Counted from the first letter of the stretch, positions 1-8,957 are shown. The stretch is DNA of 38,790 nt from Spirosomataceae bacterium (GCA_022702045.1 JAKONH010000208.1:1-38790), one strand, 5' to 3'. Numbers and translations: made by a program. The notes: generated by a model from the sequence alone, not told the origin.

Positions 1-1790
1 TCCTGAGTCACCCGAATGTGCTCGCTATCGTTTAGATCTTCAGCAAAACCCACCCGGCTGGCCCCCAAATGAGCGCCCACCAGTTTGGCCGCCTGGTATT
101 GCATGGTCGATACGTCGGTCAGGGGCCGCAGTTGATCGGTCAACGTTAGCAGGAACCGTTGCTGCGACTCGCTCTGTAGTAGTTTCTGCCGGGCGTCTTC
201 AGCCTGCTGCCGCGCGTTGACTTCGCCGGTAACGTCAAAAGCTATATCCAGGATGGCATACACCTCGCCCCGTTCATTGCGTAGGGGCGTATAAGTAATG
301 TTGTAATAGTTATGGGACATTACTCCGTTCTGCTCAATCGACACGGGCAAACCGTAGCTCTGAAACATCTGCCCTGACGTGTATACATCGTCCAGAATAC
401 GCAGAAATGGCTGATTTTCAGTGATCAATTCGGGCATCACCTCCCGGAGTGGCTTACCCACTATGTCAGGTCCTTTACCCACAATATCGATAAAGGTCTG
501 ATTAGGCATCTCAACGACCAGGTCCCGCCCCACAAACAAACCAATACCAGCCGGCGCGTTTTCAATCACCGAGCGCAGCCGCGCTTCACTATGCTCCAGC
601 GCCCGTCGGTTGTTCACCGATTCAGTCACGTTGATACTAGCGCTCGTTACTCCATACACCCGCCCGTCTATATCCAGAAGGGGGTTGAAACTAACATCGA
701 AATAATACGTATGAACCTGCCCATCGGTCAGTACATTAACCTCCTGACTAAGCGCATTATACGGTTCACCCGTCTGATAGACTTGCCGTAGCCGGGCGCC
801 GACGGTTTGATTGAGTTCGGGAACGACCTGCCCGTACTGTTTCCCGACGACGTCAGCGGCTTTATTCCAGACATCCATCAGCGCCTGGTTGGCCAGCTTG
901 ATCTCCAGTTCTTCACCGACAAACACGCCGAACGGAAAGGGCGCATTTTCCACGACAGTCCGTAGCCAGGCTTCGTTCTGGGCCATCACCTGCCGGGCAT
1001 TGACCTGATGCGTGACGTCGTTGGCGATGATGAGCACGCCCGTAATGCGCCCCGTTTCATAGCAGGCATGGTACGCTACATCGACATAGATCGTTTGAAG
1101 CTGCCCCTGCCGCAGCAGCCGGGCGGGCAATGCCTGCGCCAGATGGGGCACCCCCGTGTGCAGCACACTGTAGATACGCTCATCGAACCCCTGCCCGACC
1201 AACTCCGGAAAAACAGCCATCATCGGCCGACCCAGCAGTTGCTCGGGCGTACGATCGACCAGCTGGCAATAAAAGGCGTTGGCGGTTCGATAGGTCAGTT
1301 CGGGCCCATCGACAACGGCAAAGCCCACGTGCGATTCGTTGAGCGAATTCAGTAGTTGGCGCTGACTTACTTCCGTTGCCAGCAGGTCAATCTGTCCGGA
1401 TACGTCCTGTACCACGCCAGCCAGCCGATAAGCCGCCCCATCTGGTGCGAAATAAGCCTGCCCCCGACACCGTAGCCAGCGTAGCTGACCGTCTTTCCCA
1501 CCTATAGCCCGAAACCGAACATCGTATCGGCCGTCGGACTGGGGGTTCAGCGCCCGTTGCCGGACTAGATCAACCCCAGCGCGGTCGTCCGGATGTACGC
1601 AGTTCAGCAGTCGATCCCAGGATACGTTCTCGTCGCGCCCAAAGCCGTAAAGCGTTTTACAGCGCTCGTCCAGCCAAACCTGCTGGTTGACGACATCCAG
1701 ATTCCAGCTACCAATACCAGCGGCTTCCAAGGCAAACGTAAGCTGCTCAAGATCGGTGGCATTGTGAAGAGGCAAGCTGGAAGCCGACAT
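1..1790 (-). CDS. Multi-PAS/GAF sensor protein, probable histidine kinase (3' end outside window)
   Basis: The reading frame is open from an ATG at 1790 to the window edge, giving 596 visible residues. There is no signal peptide or membrane segment, so the protein is probably a cytoplasmic sensor. Four PAS-like repeats can be seen, at roughly residues 15-135, 145-265, 272-395 and 402-525. Each ends in a segment like GVVQDVS, IIANDVT, SASINVTE or LDIAFDVTGEV. A GAF-like start (QQRFLLTLTDQLRPLTD) begins near residue 545. In this group such a PAS-GAF string normally ends in a HisKA/HATPase kinase, but that part is not visible, so the kinase call is inference. The next gene on the same strand, the SulP transporter, ends 133 bp upstream. 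No ligand can be deduced. Confidence 0.8.
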   Translation of the reverse strand, partial: MSASSLPLHNATDLEQLTFALEAAGIGSWNLDVVNQQVWLDERCKTLYGFGRDENVSWDRLLNCVHPDDRAGVDLVRQRALNPQSDGRYDVRFRAIGGKDGQLRWLRCRGQAYFAPDGAAYRLAGVVQDVSGQIDLLATEVSQRQLLNSLNESHVGFAVVDGPELTYRTANAFYCQLVDRTPEQLLGRPMMAVFPELVGQGFDERIYSVLHTGVPHLAQALPARLLRQGQLQTIYVDVAYHACYETGRITGVLIIANDVTHQVNARQVMAQNEAWLRTVVENAPFPFGVFVGEELEIKLANQALMDVWNKAADVVGKQYGQVVPELNQTVGARLRQVYQTGEPYNALSQEVNVLTDGQVHTYYFDVSFNPLLDIDGRVYGVTSASINVTESVNNRRALEHSEARLRSVIENAPAGIGLFVGRDLVVEMPNQTFIDIVGKGPDIVGKPLREVMPELITENQPFLRILDDVYTSGQMFQSYGLPVSIEQNGVMSHNYYNITYTPLRNERGEVYAILDIAFDVTGEVNARQQAEDARQKLLQSESQQRFLLTLTDQLRPLTDVSTMQYQAAKLVGAHLGASRVGFAEDLNDSEHIRVTQ

Positions 1791-1923
1791 AGATACGGAC
1801 AGGTATTTACTAATTTGTACCCCGAAGATACTGCACGGGGACGCTTGCCCTGCCCTTTACCGAGGAAATGGACTGAGATTCCTACAAAATGGAATGACTA
1901 TACGTAGGTCCACCACCGATCAG

Positions 1924-3462
1924 CTAGTCGTCGGCCAGCACACGGTACGCCGGATCGTCCATTATGTTGACATCGATAATCCCCGAGGCATTAGCCAGAA
2001 GCCGCCGACAGTCGGCACTCAGGTGCTTCAGCCGCACCGTTTTACCCGCCTGTTCGTAGCTGACCGTCAGCTTATTCAGGGCTTCGATACCCGACATGTC
2101 GGCCACCCGACTCTGCCGAAAATCGAGCACTACCTCCGCCGGATCACCAGCCACGTCGAACTTCTCGCGGAATGCCATCACCGACCCGAAGAACAACGGG
2201 CCATACAGTTCGTAGTGTTTCACCCCAGCCTCGTCAACGTATTTCCGGGCACGAATCCGCTTAGCGTTTTCCCACGCATAGACCAGCGCCGACACAATAA
2301 CGCCGACCAGTACGGCCAGTGCCAAGTTGTGTACCAGCACGGTAATACCCGCCACCAGCACCATGACCAGCACATCCGACCAGGGCATTTTTCCGATTGT
2401 TTTCAGGCTCGCCCACTCGAAGGTGCCAATCGATACCATAATCATCACACCCGTCAGTGCGGCCATGGGCAACTTCTCGACAATGGGGGCGCCGAACATA
2501 ATAAACACCAGCAACATCACCGACGCTACGATACCCGACAGCCGGGCCCGCGCCCCCGACGATACGTTGATCAGGCTTTGCCCGATCATAGCGCACCCAC
2601 CCATGCCGGAAAACAGCCCCGTAGTAACATTGGCCAGTCCCTGCGCGACACATTCCTTGTTGCCCCGACCCCGCGTGTTGGTTAACTCATCGACCAGGTT
2701 CAGCGTCAGCAGGCTTTCAATCAGCCCGACACCGGCAACGACACTGGCATACGGAAAAATAATGGCCAAGGTGTCCAGCGTAAACGGTACCGATGGAATA
2801 TGAAACGGCGGGAAGCCCCCACTGATGGACGCAATGTCGCCGACGGTGCGCGTGTCAACACCCAGACTAACGACGAGCAGCGACACCACCACAATCGCCA
2901 CCAGCGACGCCGGGATGGCTTTTGTCAGCTGTGGCAATCCCCAGATGATGCCCATCGTCAGCAGCACCAGTCCCAGCATAATTGCCAGGGGCGTTCCCGT
3001 CATCCAGTGTAGCGTACCCGATGCGTCGACCGTTTTGAACTGATTCAGCTGTGACAGAAAGATGATGATAGCCAAGCCGTTGACGAAGCCAAACATGACC
3101 GGGTGCGGCACCAGCCGTATAAACTTACCCAGGCGCAGCAGGCCCGCCAGTATCTGCAACACGCCAGCCAGTACGATCGTCGCGAATACGTATTCGACGC
3201 CGTGGCTCTGCACCAGCGTGACGATAACGACGGCCACCGCACCCGTCGCACCGGAGATCATCCCAGGCCGACCGCCAAGTACGGATGTAATCAGGCCAAT
3301 AGAGAAAGCGGCATATAAGCCTGTTAGGGGCGACAGACCCGCAATCAGGGCAAAGGCCACAGCTTCGGGAATCAGCGCCAGCGCCACCGTCAGGCCCGAT
3401 AATACCTCGGTCCGGTAGTTGACTGGTTGTTTGAAGTCGAATAAATTCAGGTTGAAAAGCAT
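1924..3462 (-). CDS. SulP-family anion transporter with C-terminal STAS domain
   Basis: This 512-residue protein is an inner-membrane SulP (SLC26-like) transporter. The N-terminus carries the family signature (ALALIPEAVAFALIAGLSPL at about 28-47, then GLYAAF and a Gly-rich GGRPGMISGATGAVAVV stretch). Ten or more hydrophobic segments follow to about residue 390. The C-terminal ~110 residues form a STAS domain, with YGPLFFGSV at its start and RVADMSGIEAL near the helix that is often regulatory. Bacterial relatives carry bicarbonate, sulfate or dicarboxylates, and the sequence alone does not decide the substrate. The length is normal and the ATG start directly precedes the conserved N-terminus. 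It lies 38 bp after the stop of the upstream membrane-protein gene, but no functional link to that gene is obvious. Confidence 0.9.
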   Translation of the reverse strand: MLFNLNLFDFKQPVNYRTEVLSGLTVALALIPEAVAFALIAGLSPLTGLYAAFSIGLITSVLGGRPGMISGATGAVAVVIVTLVQSHGVEYVFATIVLAGVLQILAGLLRLGKFIRLVPHPVMFGFVNGLAIIIFLSQLNQFKTVDASGTLHWMTGTPLAIMLGLVLLTMGIIWGLPQLTKAIPASLVAIVVVSLLVVSLGVDTRTVGDIASISGGFPPFHIPSVPFTLDTLAIIFPYASVVAGVGLIESLLTLNLVDELTNTRGRGNKECVAQGLANVTTGLFSGMGGCAMIGQSLINVSSGARARLSGIVASVMLLVFIMFGAPIVEKLPMAALTGVMIMVSIGTFEWASLKTIGKMPWSDVLVMVLVAGITVLVHNLALAVLVGVIVSALVYAWENAKRIRARKYVDEAGVKHYELYGPLFFGSVMAFREKFDVAGDPAEVVLDFRQSRVADMSGIEALNKLTVSYEQAGKTVRLKHLSADCRRLLANASGIIDVNIMDDPAYRVLADD

Positions 3463-3500
3463 ATTGACAAACGGTTAAATAGAAAACGACGGCCCCGGGC

Positions 3501-5186
3501 TTAGGGACGAACAACATGGGCGGTACGATAGACGGTCAGCGAGTCGGCGCGGCTTTTTAGAAAGCCAAGTCGGTAGGATACTTTCTTCAGTGTCCACTTA
3601 ATCGTTCGGGATTGAAAGCCACTGCCGAACCAGGTTTGCGTCAGCCAGAACGAGCGCCAGTTCCGGTTAGGCTGACGCATGACCGGGAAGAGTAGAAAAT
3701 GATCTGACGCCCAGAAGATCAGCATATTCCACTCATTAGGCGACTGACTATTGGGCTCGTTGGCACTAGCAATGACGTAGCTGTCGTCCTCTTCGGTAAG
3801 CGACTGAATCACACGCGGATGCTGCGGGTATGTATGGGCTGCGAGCGATACGCGTTGCTGGATGCGTTCAAGCGCAGCAGCGTCCTGTCCGGACGGGCGG
3901 AAGACCGTAGCGATGAATGCCTTCGTGGTGTCGGGTTGAAGTTGTGTCCAGTTGTGATAATAGGCCAGCGCCTGACTGCGGAACAGATACGATTCGCTGA
4001 TTTTCTGGTTATAAATTCCGGCCCAGACCAGCATACTCAGTCCCACCGACACCCAGCCTAATCGGTGAACGTACCACCCTCGCCGACTGGCGAAGGCGAC
4101 CAGTTGCACGTAGCCCGTCAGCACCAGCATAGTTGAATACAGGCGGTAGCGGCTTTCCGTCAGCCCAATCCAGCCCATAAAATTGATCCGGCTCTGTACG
4201 GCGGCCACAGCCGAGCTAATGATGAATCCGCTTATCAGCACAGCGACGAGCAGCACTCCATCCCGGCTAGTCAGGGGTTGCCGTGATCGCCAGCGCATCG
4301 CCAGGTGCCAGCAACTCCAGCCCGTCAGTAGCAGCACCGGTCCGCAGATGATCAGCCCATTGATCACGTGCGCCCCAAACGACCCGGACTGCGGATAAGC
4401 TTCCAAATGCATCCCGAGAAAAATCAGCGTAGCCAGTACCTTGTCAATCAGCGTACTGGTATCGGCTGTAGGGAAATTCGCCGGACGCTGGTACGACCAG
4501 AAATAAAGCAGCCCCAGTCCGGCCGACAGAATTGCCCAGCCAACCATATCCTGCCACCGACGCTGGTACGCCAACGATACGCCAGCTAGTACCAGCGCCA
4601 GAAATCCGTTGCCCGAGGTGTAGCACAGCAACATAGCTACCACCCAACTCGCTATCCAGGCAGTTCGATTCCGATTGAGCAGCAGGACAAATAGTAGCGG
4701 ATATAGAAAGTGGATGGTGATGTTTTGCAGCGATGCCATCGCCCAGAGCGAATTGCTGTTGAACTGGAACTGAAACAACAGCCAGCTCAACGGTACCAGG
4801 GCAACGAGCGGCACCCGGAGTCGGTACAGCAGTCCGCCAAACACCCCCCATATGCCCAGCAGCGGCAGGTTACCGATCACGATCAACGCTGAATATGAGA
4901 TCGTTCCGTTGAGTTGATGTACCAGCCAAAACCAGAAGCGGGTATACGCCAGCCGGTGCTCATTCAGCTGACGGAACAAGATACTTAGCTTATCAGACAG
5001 CTGCGAGGCCGCCTTCAGCTGGGCCAGCTCCAGTTGAATAATGTAGTCGTCATATATAGGCAGATCGCGCTGTAAGTACCCCACAAACAACGCATAGGCA
5101 ACAATTGGCGCCAGTGCCAGTAACGACAAAGCAATCGTGGCTGGCGACGGCGAACCGTCCCCCCACTCCTTGGTAAGCATGCGCAT
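3501..5186 (-). CDS. Polytopic membrane protein of unknown function (possible GT-C-type fold)
   Basis: This 561-residue protein is not assigned to a characterised family. About 12 hydrophobic segments span residues 15-400, followed by a soluble C-terminal part of about 150 residues. After the first membrane segment comes LPIYDDYIIQLEL, and a second charged stretch (LNEHRLAYTRFWFW) follows before segment 2. A large first extracytoplasmic loop with paired acidic residues is a hallmark of GT-C glycosyltransferases (PMT/ArnT-like), so a lipid-linked sugar transferase is one possibility, but this rests on topology only. A second in-frame ATG lies at 5180, and the true start may be either. No glycan biosynthesis genes are adjacent. 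Confidence 0.6.
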   Translation of the reverse strand: MRMLTKEWGDGSPSPATIALSLLALAPIVAYALFVGYLQRDLPIYDDYIIQLELAQLKAASQLSDKLSILFRQLNEHRLAYTRFWFWLVHQLNGTISYSALIVIGNLPLLGIWGVFGGLLYRLRVPLVALVPLSWLLFQFQFNSNSLWAMASLQNITIHFLYPLLFVLLLNRNRTAWIASWVVAMLLCYTSGNGFLALVLAGVSLAYQRRWQDMVGWAILSAGLGLLYFWSYQRPANFPTADTSTLIDKVLATLIFLGMHLEAYPQSGSFGAHVINGLIICGPVLLLTGWSCWHLAMRWRSRQPLTSRDGVLLVAVLISGFIISSAVAAVQSRINFMGWIGLTESRYRLYSTMLVLTGYVQLVAFASRRGWYVHRLGWVSVGLSMLVWAGIYNQKISESYLFRSQALAYYHNWTQLQPDTTKAFIATVFRPSGQDAAALERIQQRVSLAAHTYPQHPRVIQSLTEEDDSYVIASANEPNSQSPNEWNMLIFWASDHFLLFPVMRQPNRNWRSFWLTQTWFGSGFQSRTIKWTLKKVSYRLGFLKSRADSLTVYRTAHVVRP

Positions 5187-5419
5187 AAAATAACCCCGGC
5201 TACGATCGTGTTGCGACCGCAGGTAGCGTCAAAAAAATGAAAGGAAAGGACGAACGGTCTCGATCAGCGAAAACCGTTGAAAGATGACGTCGTATGCGTC
5301 GGAGGGGGCGCTATCAGGGGGGAGTAAGGCGCACTGTAGGAGCAGTGATCAACCGAGGAAGAGTATACTTAGTCGATCAGTGTGATGCAAAGGTAGCATT
5401 AGAACCGCGCCTAAGCAAA

Positions 5420-5471
5420 CGACCTGCTGCCTTTCAGTGACTTTTGTTGATCACTAGCTGCCAGCAGGTCG
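5420..5471. repeat. Imperfect inverted repeat
   Basis: The arms CGACCTGCTG (5420-5429) and CAGCAGGTCG (5462-5471) are perfectly complementary, with a second paired block AGTGA/TCACT (5436-5440 and 5451-5455). It lies downstream of the LacI-family gene and upstream of the membrane-protein gene. It has no uridine tract on either strand, so a terminator role is uncertain. Confidence 0.5.
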
Positions 5472-5506
5472 CTGTTGACATTATTACGTTCCATAAGGCT
5501 ATGCCG

Positions 5507-5574
5507 TCACCGCGCCACGGTGACAGACCTACACGGTCAACCCTTCGTAAAGGTCTGCCACCGTGGCGCGGTGA
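5507..5574. repeat. 24-bp inverted repeat, 40 bp past the LacI-family stop
   Basis: The arms at 5507-5530 and 5551-5574 pair over 24 bp with one A/C mismatch (5523 against 5558) around a 20-nt loop. The stem is GC-rich (core CACCGCGCCACGGTG). It may end transcription of the regulator, but no U-tract follows on the minus-strand transcript. A dispersed palindromic repeat fits as well. Confidence 0.7.
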
Positions 5575-5613
5575 AGACACAGACCTGGAACCTTCGTATA
5601 GGGTTAGTAGCGC

Positions 5614-6633
5614 TTACAGTCGTTGGGATGATTCCCGAACGATCAGTTCGGAGCGCAGGATGATTCGGTTAGTGGCCTCGATATCCTGTAGGCCGTTCAG
5701 GAAGTTGATCAGGGTACGGGCGGCAATCTCACCCATTTTTTCGCCGGCATAATGTACAGTTGTCAGCGTAGGATTGATCACCCGCGCCACTGGATCGTCG
5801 TTGAAACCGATCACAGCAATATCGCCGGGAATGCTGATACCCGCCTGCATGAGCGCCAGCATGCAGCCGACCGCGCAAAAATCGTTGGCCACGAAGATAC
5901 CGTCGGGCCGATCAGGCATGGCCAGAATTGCCTGAGCCGCCTGCTCACCTGCTTCGAAACTCAGGTCCGACTCGACAACCAGCTTGTCATCGAGTGGAAT
6001 AGCGGCTTCGCTCAACGCCCGCTGATACCCGGCCAGCCGGTCGCTATACACGTTCCGACGCATGGTTCCGGTGATGTGCGCGATCCGCCGACACCCCTGC
6101 TCGATCAGGTGACGAGTTGCTTCGTAGCCCGCCCACTCGTTGTCGATCGATACGCTTACGCATTTCGTATGTGGAATGACCCGGTCGAAAAACAGCACTG
6201 GCACCCCCCGCCGGATAAACGTTTCGAAGTGTTCGCTCGATTCGGTATTGTAGGCCACGGACACCATCAGCCCATCGACCCGGCTGTTGAACAGGGTTTT
6301 GGCATTGGCAATCTCTTTCACCGACGACTCCTGCGACTGCGTGATAATCAAGTTGTAGGACGCATCGTTGGCGGCCTTTTCCATACCCGCCAGCACGCGC
6401 GACATGAAATTACTGTTGAGCCGGGGTACGATAATGCCCAGTGTCGAGGTCTTCTGCCGGCGTAGGTTGCTGGCAAACGTATTGTAGCGATAGCCCATCT
6501 GCTGAGCCGTCGTATTGATCAGTTCTTTGGTGTCATTCCGAATAGCGGGATGATCGTTGAGCGCCCGGCTGACGGTTGCCGGAGAATAATTCAATCGTTT
6601 CGCGATGTCGTAAATCGTTACTTCTTTAGTCAT
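5614..6633 (-). CDS. LacI-family transcriptional regulator
   Basis: From the ATG at 6633 the protein has 339 residues. Residues 1-25 form the LacI helix-turn-helix (TIYDIAKRLNYSPATVSRAL), followed by the hinge (about 48-60) and a periplasmic-binding-protein-like effector domain from LGIIVPRLNSNFMSRVL onward. The frame is open further upstream to an ATG at 6720, but those 29 residues are basic and unlike the family, so the internal ATG immediately before TKEVTIYDIAK is preferred. This type of regulator senses a sugar or its metabolite and blocks or activates nearby sugar genes. The closest sugar genes are the xylan locus 3 kb to the right, so control of it is a reasonable inference. Two AGCGCT-centred palindromes upstream may be its own operators. 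Confidence 0.92.
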   Translation of the reverse strand: MTKEVTIYDIAKRLNYSPATVSRALNDHPAIRNDTKELINTTAQQMGYRYNTFASNLRRQKTSTLGIIVPRLNSNFMSRVLAGMEKAANDASYNLIITQSQESSVKEIANAKTLFNSRVDGLMVSVAYNTESSEHFETFIRRGVPVLFFDRVIPHTKCVSVSIDNEWAGYEATRHLIEQGCRRIAHITGTMRRNVYSDRLAGYQRALSEAAIPLDDKLVVESDLSFEAGEQAAQAILAMPDRPDGIFVANDFCAVGCMLALMQAGISIPGDIAVIGFNDDPVARVINPTLTTVHYAGEKMGEIAARTLINFLNGLQDIEATNRIILRSELIVRESSQRL

Positions 6634-6967
6634 ACCAAGGTTAAGAACGGACACGTTCAGCCGCGTCGTTCCGGTTAATCCATGTCGAAAGCGCTTGATA
6701 GTCAAACGGCTTCCAGACATATAGGTTCGGTGATTCCTGTGGAATACTAATCAATAGAAGCGCTCGATCAAAATAATTCCGTTTCAGCACGTTCATCTCT
6801 ATGTAACGGACAGGCTACAAGTTGTGTCTCTACATACGAAGAACAGGGTTGTTCATTTTTCCGTAGTACAGTACCATCGTTGCCCCCTTTGACAAGAAGA
6901 TAATGCACTATATGGGCGGTTGGGCACAAAGCTGAACTCAATTGTATTTCGCTAGCTAAGCCAAAAA
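6634..6967. promoter_or_regulatory. Upstream region of the LacI-family gene with two AGCGCT-centred sites
   Basis: No supported gene lies here; a 71-codon minus-strand frame at 6768-6983 has no coding character. Two palindromic cores resembling LacI-family operators are present: AAGCGCTT at 6689-6696 (within TCGAAAGCGCTTGA) and AGCGCT at 6759-6764 (within GAAGCGCTCGA). Their centres are 69 bp apart. A weak -7-like box (TTATTTTG on the minus strand) lies immediately upstream of the second site. Spaced pairs of such sites are common in autoregulated LacI-family genes, but the assignment is inference. Confidence 0.35.
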
Positions 6968-7343
6968 ATGAAAAAGTAACCATCCTTGGTGCCTTGTTCA
7001 GTGGCTCTTGTCAATCGGATGGTCCGCGCGACAACGCAGTAGTAATCCGTGACGTTGTGAGGGATACCACCGTTCGACTCGTTAAAACGAAGGGAAACCT
7101 GTCGCCCAGCATTTTCCTCTACGCTGTCGGATCACTCGATGACTCGGCGACCGTGACGCTCAGGAATGCCCATCAGCCCGAGAAAATATACTGGCGAACA
7201 TGGGGAGAATCGATTTACTGAAGCAGCGTTTCGATTACGACGACCACGATGTGGACCTGATTTATTCCCCCAAAAACGTAAGCCGTGGTAAGCTACAGCT
7301 GACAGTTAGGTATTCGGTAGATCAGGATATGTCCGTTTCTTAA
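6968..7343 (+). pseudogene. Small lipoprotein gene broken by two frameshifts
   Basis: An ATG at 6968 followed by AAAAAG runs into a stop after three codons. With one more A in the run, the frame continues as MKK-VTILGALFSGSC, an apt lipoprotein signal with a Cys after SGS. The frame then stays open (QSDGPRDNAVVIRDVVRD to NAHQPEKIYWRTWG) to 7221. At the GGGG run (7202-7205) a second missing base moves the coding frame, which resumes as RIDLLKQRFDYDDHDVDL and ends with TAA at 7341-7343. The restored product would be about 124 residues with no recognised domain. Both lesions are single-base losses in homopolymers, so sequencing or assembly error is a real alternative to gene decay. A 47-codon ORF from the ATG at 7200 would express only the tail. 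Confidence 0.65.
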
Positions 7344-7415
7344 TCTTATGATGGCGGGAGACAATTAAGTCGGTGGCTCCACTTGCCTTTTCTGATCCTT
7401 GGCTACTAGTACAAA

Positions 7416-7451
7416 CTAAACAGGGAAACACTTACGCGTTCCCCTGTTTAG
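7416..7451. terminator. Hairpin between converging small genes
   Basis: The arms CTAAACAGGGAAAC (7416-7429) and GTTCCCCTGTTTAG (7438-7451) pair over 14 bp with one mismatch around an 8-nt loop. On the minus strand the stem is followed by TTTGT, and on the plus strand by a short T-containing stretch. It lies between the converging ends of the broken lipoprotein gene (7343) and the beta-barrel gene (stop at 7481). That position suits a bidirectional terminator. Confidence 0.55.
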
Positions 7452-7480
7452 CAAGTTTACCAAACTTTCCTTGTATCCCT

Positions 7481-8233
7481 TCAATAGGCCATATTACGGT
7501 AACCAACGCTGAAGGTGTAGCGCAGGCTAAGACCATTGGTAAATCCGCTGCCATTGGCGAATAAGGTTCCTGACCCCATTCCTGCACTGGTTACGTAACT
7601 ATAAGCAGTAGCGTCCAGCGGCTTGAACGCACCCAGATAATTGGTACAATCATACCCGATCCATGCGGCCACCCGGAAGTGCTTTCCCAGCGAGTAGGCA
7701 GCTTCCAGCCGTAGCGAGGGTATCAGTACCGTAGCGCGCGCATACTCGCTGTAGGGGCGAGTCTGGTTCTCGAATACGGTCGCCCCGTTCACCGTTATCG
7801 AGCCTGGTGAGTGTGTAAATAGGGTGTAGTGATACCGCCCGTAACTGATACCCGCCACTGCATACAGATTTAGTCGGCCACGGGCTAGTGACAGTATGTT
7901 ACGTTGGTAGGCTAGCGAATACAGGCCAAGCGTATTCGGTGTTGCTGGCGTGTTGAAACCAGCACCTTTCAGTATCAGATTCGTCGCGTAGGAAAAGCTT
8001 TGAACACCAATCCGTAACCCATTGCGACCCTGTTCATAACTCGCCCAGATCCCGTAGTCGTAATAACGGGTGTGATTAATGACAGGCAGCGGTCCCTGTA
8101 AGTCCACTACGTTTCTTAAGTGACCGAATCGATTGAGTCCATCGATACCGATAGTAACCGACTGCCCTCGACTACTAAGCGCAACTAATAGTACCACTAC
8201 TAAGAAAACCAGCTGTTTGCCTACCGCTTCCAT
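7481..8233 (-). CDS. Predicted secreted outer-membrane beta-barrel protein
   Basis: This 250-residue protein starts with a signal peptide (QLVFLVVVLLVALSSRGQS, cleavage near residue 24). The remainder alternates short amphipathic strands such as YYDYGIWASYEQGRNGLRIG, LNLYAVAGISYGRYHYTLF and LRLEAAYSLGKHFRVAAWIG. It ends with an aromatic strand (LSLRYTFSVGYRNMAY). This is the style of small 8-10-strand outer-membrane barrels of Bacteroidota; no specific family is recognised and no function can be given. Its ATG follows the TAA of the upstream decayed gene by 3 nt, so the two probably formed one transcription unit. Base composition is less GC-rich than the xylan genes. Confidence 0.65.
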   Translation of the reverse strand: MEAVGKQLVFLVVVLLVALSSRGQSVTIGIDGLNRFGHLRNVVDLQGPLPVINHTRYYDYGIWASYEQGRNGLRIGVQSFSYATNLILKGAGFNTPATPNTLGLYSLAYQRNILSLARGRLNLYAVAGISYGRYHYTLFTHSPGSITVNGATVFENQTRPYSEYARATVLIPSLRLEAAYSLGKHFRVAAWIGYDCTNYLGAFKPLDATAYSYVTSAGMGSGTLFANGSGFTNGLSLRYTFSVGYRNMAY

Positions 8234-8236
8234 AGC

Positions 8237-8783
8237 TTATTGATCTTCTTCCAACTGGTCGGTATGACAATTCCCTGCGTACAGACACGAACTATTGGTG
8301 ATGAACGACTTGAAATCGAAAGGGCTATCAATAAGACTAATTGATGGGCCATCTCCCCGCCATCCTGACTCAGCAATATCGACGTCAATCGTCGTGGTGA
8401 TGTTTCCGCATTCCTGGCAATCTTGGCTAGGCGGATGAAGCGTAACGTATTGCTGTATCCCGTTACTCTGGAAACGTCATATATCACGCTATAATCCATG
8501 TGCAGCGCATCCGTATTTGCCGCCCAACAGCCACCCCTTCAGCGCTTGTTTTGAAATTTGACCTTCATTCCCAATGATCGGTAAACAAACCAGTTATCGT
8601 TGTAAGCTCCTTATCGGAATAAGACTGAAACTGCTCAATTTGTTGCCGGAGGGACTTTGAATCGTTGAAAACTAGCATACCGTCCTTCACACTATAGTTT
8701 ACTACAGGTGACGTAACTGCATTTATTGTGTTTGGCTCAACGGTGCCATACTGACAGGATACGTGAGCATTACCGCAGCCGCC
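8237..8783 (-). pseudogene. Decayed gene for a Cys-containing exported-type protein
   Basis: Coding-quality sequence continues across two frames on the minus strand. The first segment (8783-8565) reads GCGNAHVSCQYGTVEPN, then a Lys/Gln/Ser-rich part (SKSLRQQIEQFQSYSDKEL), and ends at a TGA. A frameshift near 8568 joins it to the second frame (NEGQISKQALKGWLLGGKYG), which carries two in-frame stops (TAG and TGA, about 8477-8488). It then runs open from 8476 (RFQSNGIQQYVTLHPPSQDC, ECGNITTTIDVDIAESGWRG) to LEEDQ and the TAA at 8237. There is no start codon at the 5' end; the frame meets TAA just before GCGN. At least one frameshift, two stops and a lost start make this a pseudogene. No family is recognised. 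Confidence 0.6.
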
Positions 8784-8957
8784 TTACAGATAGACTTGTT
8801 CAAACTACTATGTAAGTAGGTGCGTTACTGGCCGAAAAGTAAAAATAATACTTATGTACATAATACTAGTGTACGTTTTTAATCGTGATTTAACTAGAAT
8901 TACTTCTAAATTCTATCTAGGATAGTAGCTAGGCAGCAAATGAAAAGTAATTAGATG

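Larger units (their letters stand above)
5187..5613. other. Gene-free gap with two inverted repeats
   Basis: This is 427 bp between the membrane-protein start and the LacI-family stop. I see no open frame with coding character. It contains an imperfect hairpin (5420-5471) and a strong 24-bp inverted repeat (5507-5574), listed separately. The remaining part (5187-5419) probably carries the promoter of the membrane-protein gene, but no convincing TAnnTTTG box was identified. Confidence 0.6.

Noticed and set aside
1894-2685. A 263-codon plus-strand ORF opposite the SulP gene
   Set aside because: Rich in His, Arg and Gln and without any domain; it is the antisense of a well-supported transporter.
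6768-6983. A 71-codon minus-strand ORF
   Set aside because: No domain and no coding character, and it overlaps the start of the plus-strand lipoprotein pseudogene.
8221-8499. A 92-codon minus-strand ORF overlapping the barrel start
   Set aside because: Another frame of the same stretch reads as clear coding sequence (PPSQDCQECGNITTTIDVDI onward) that ends just before the barrel ATG. The 92-codon ORF is a shadow of the decayed gene.
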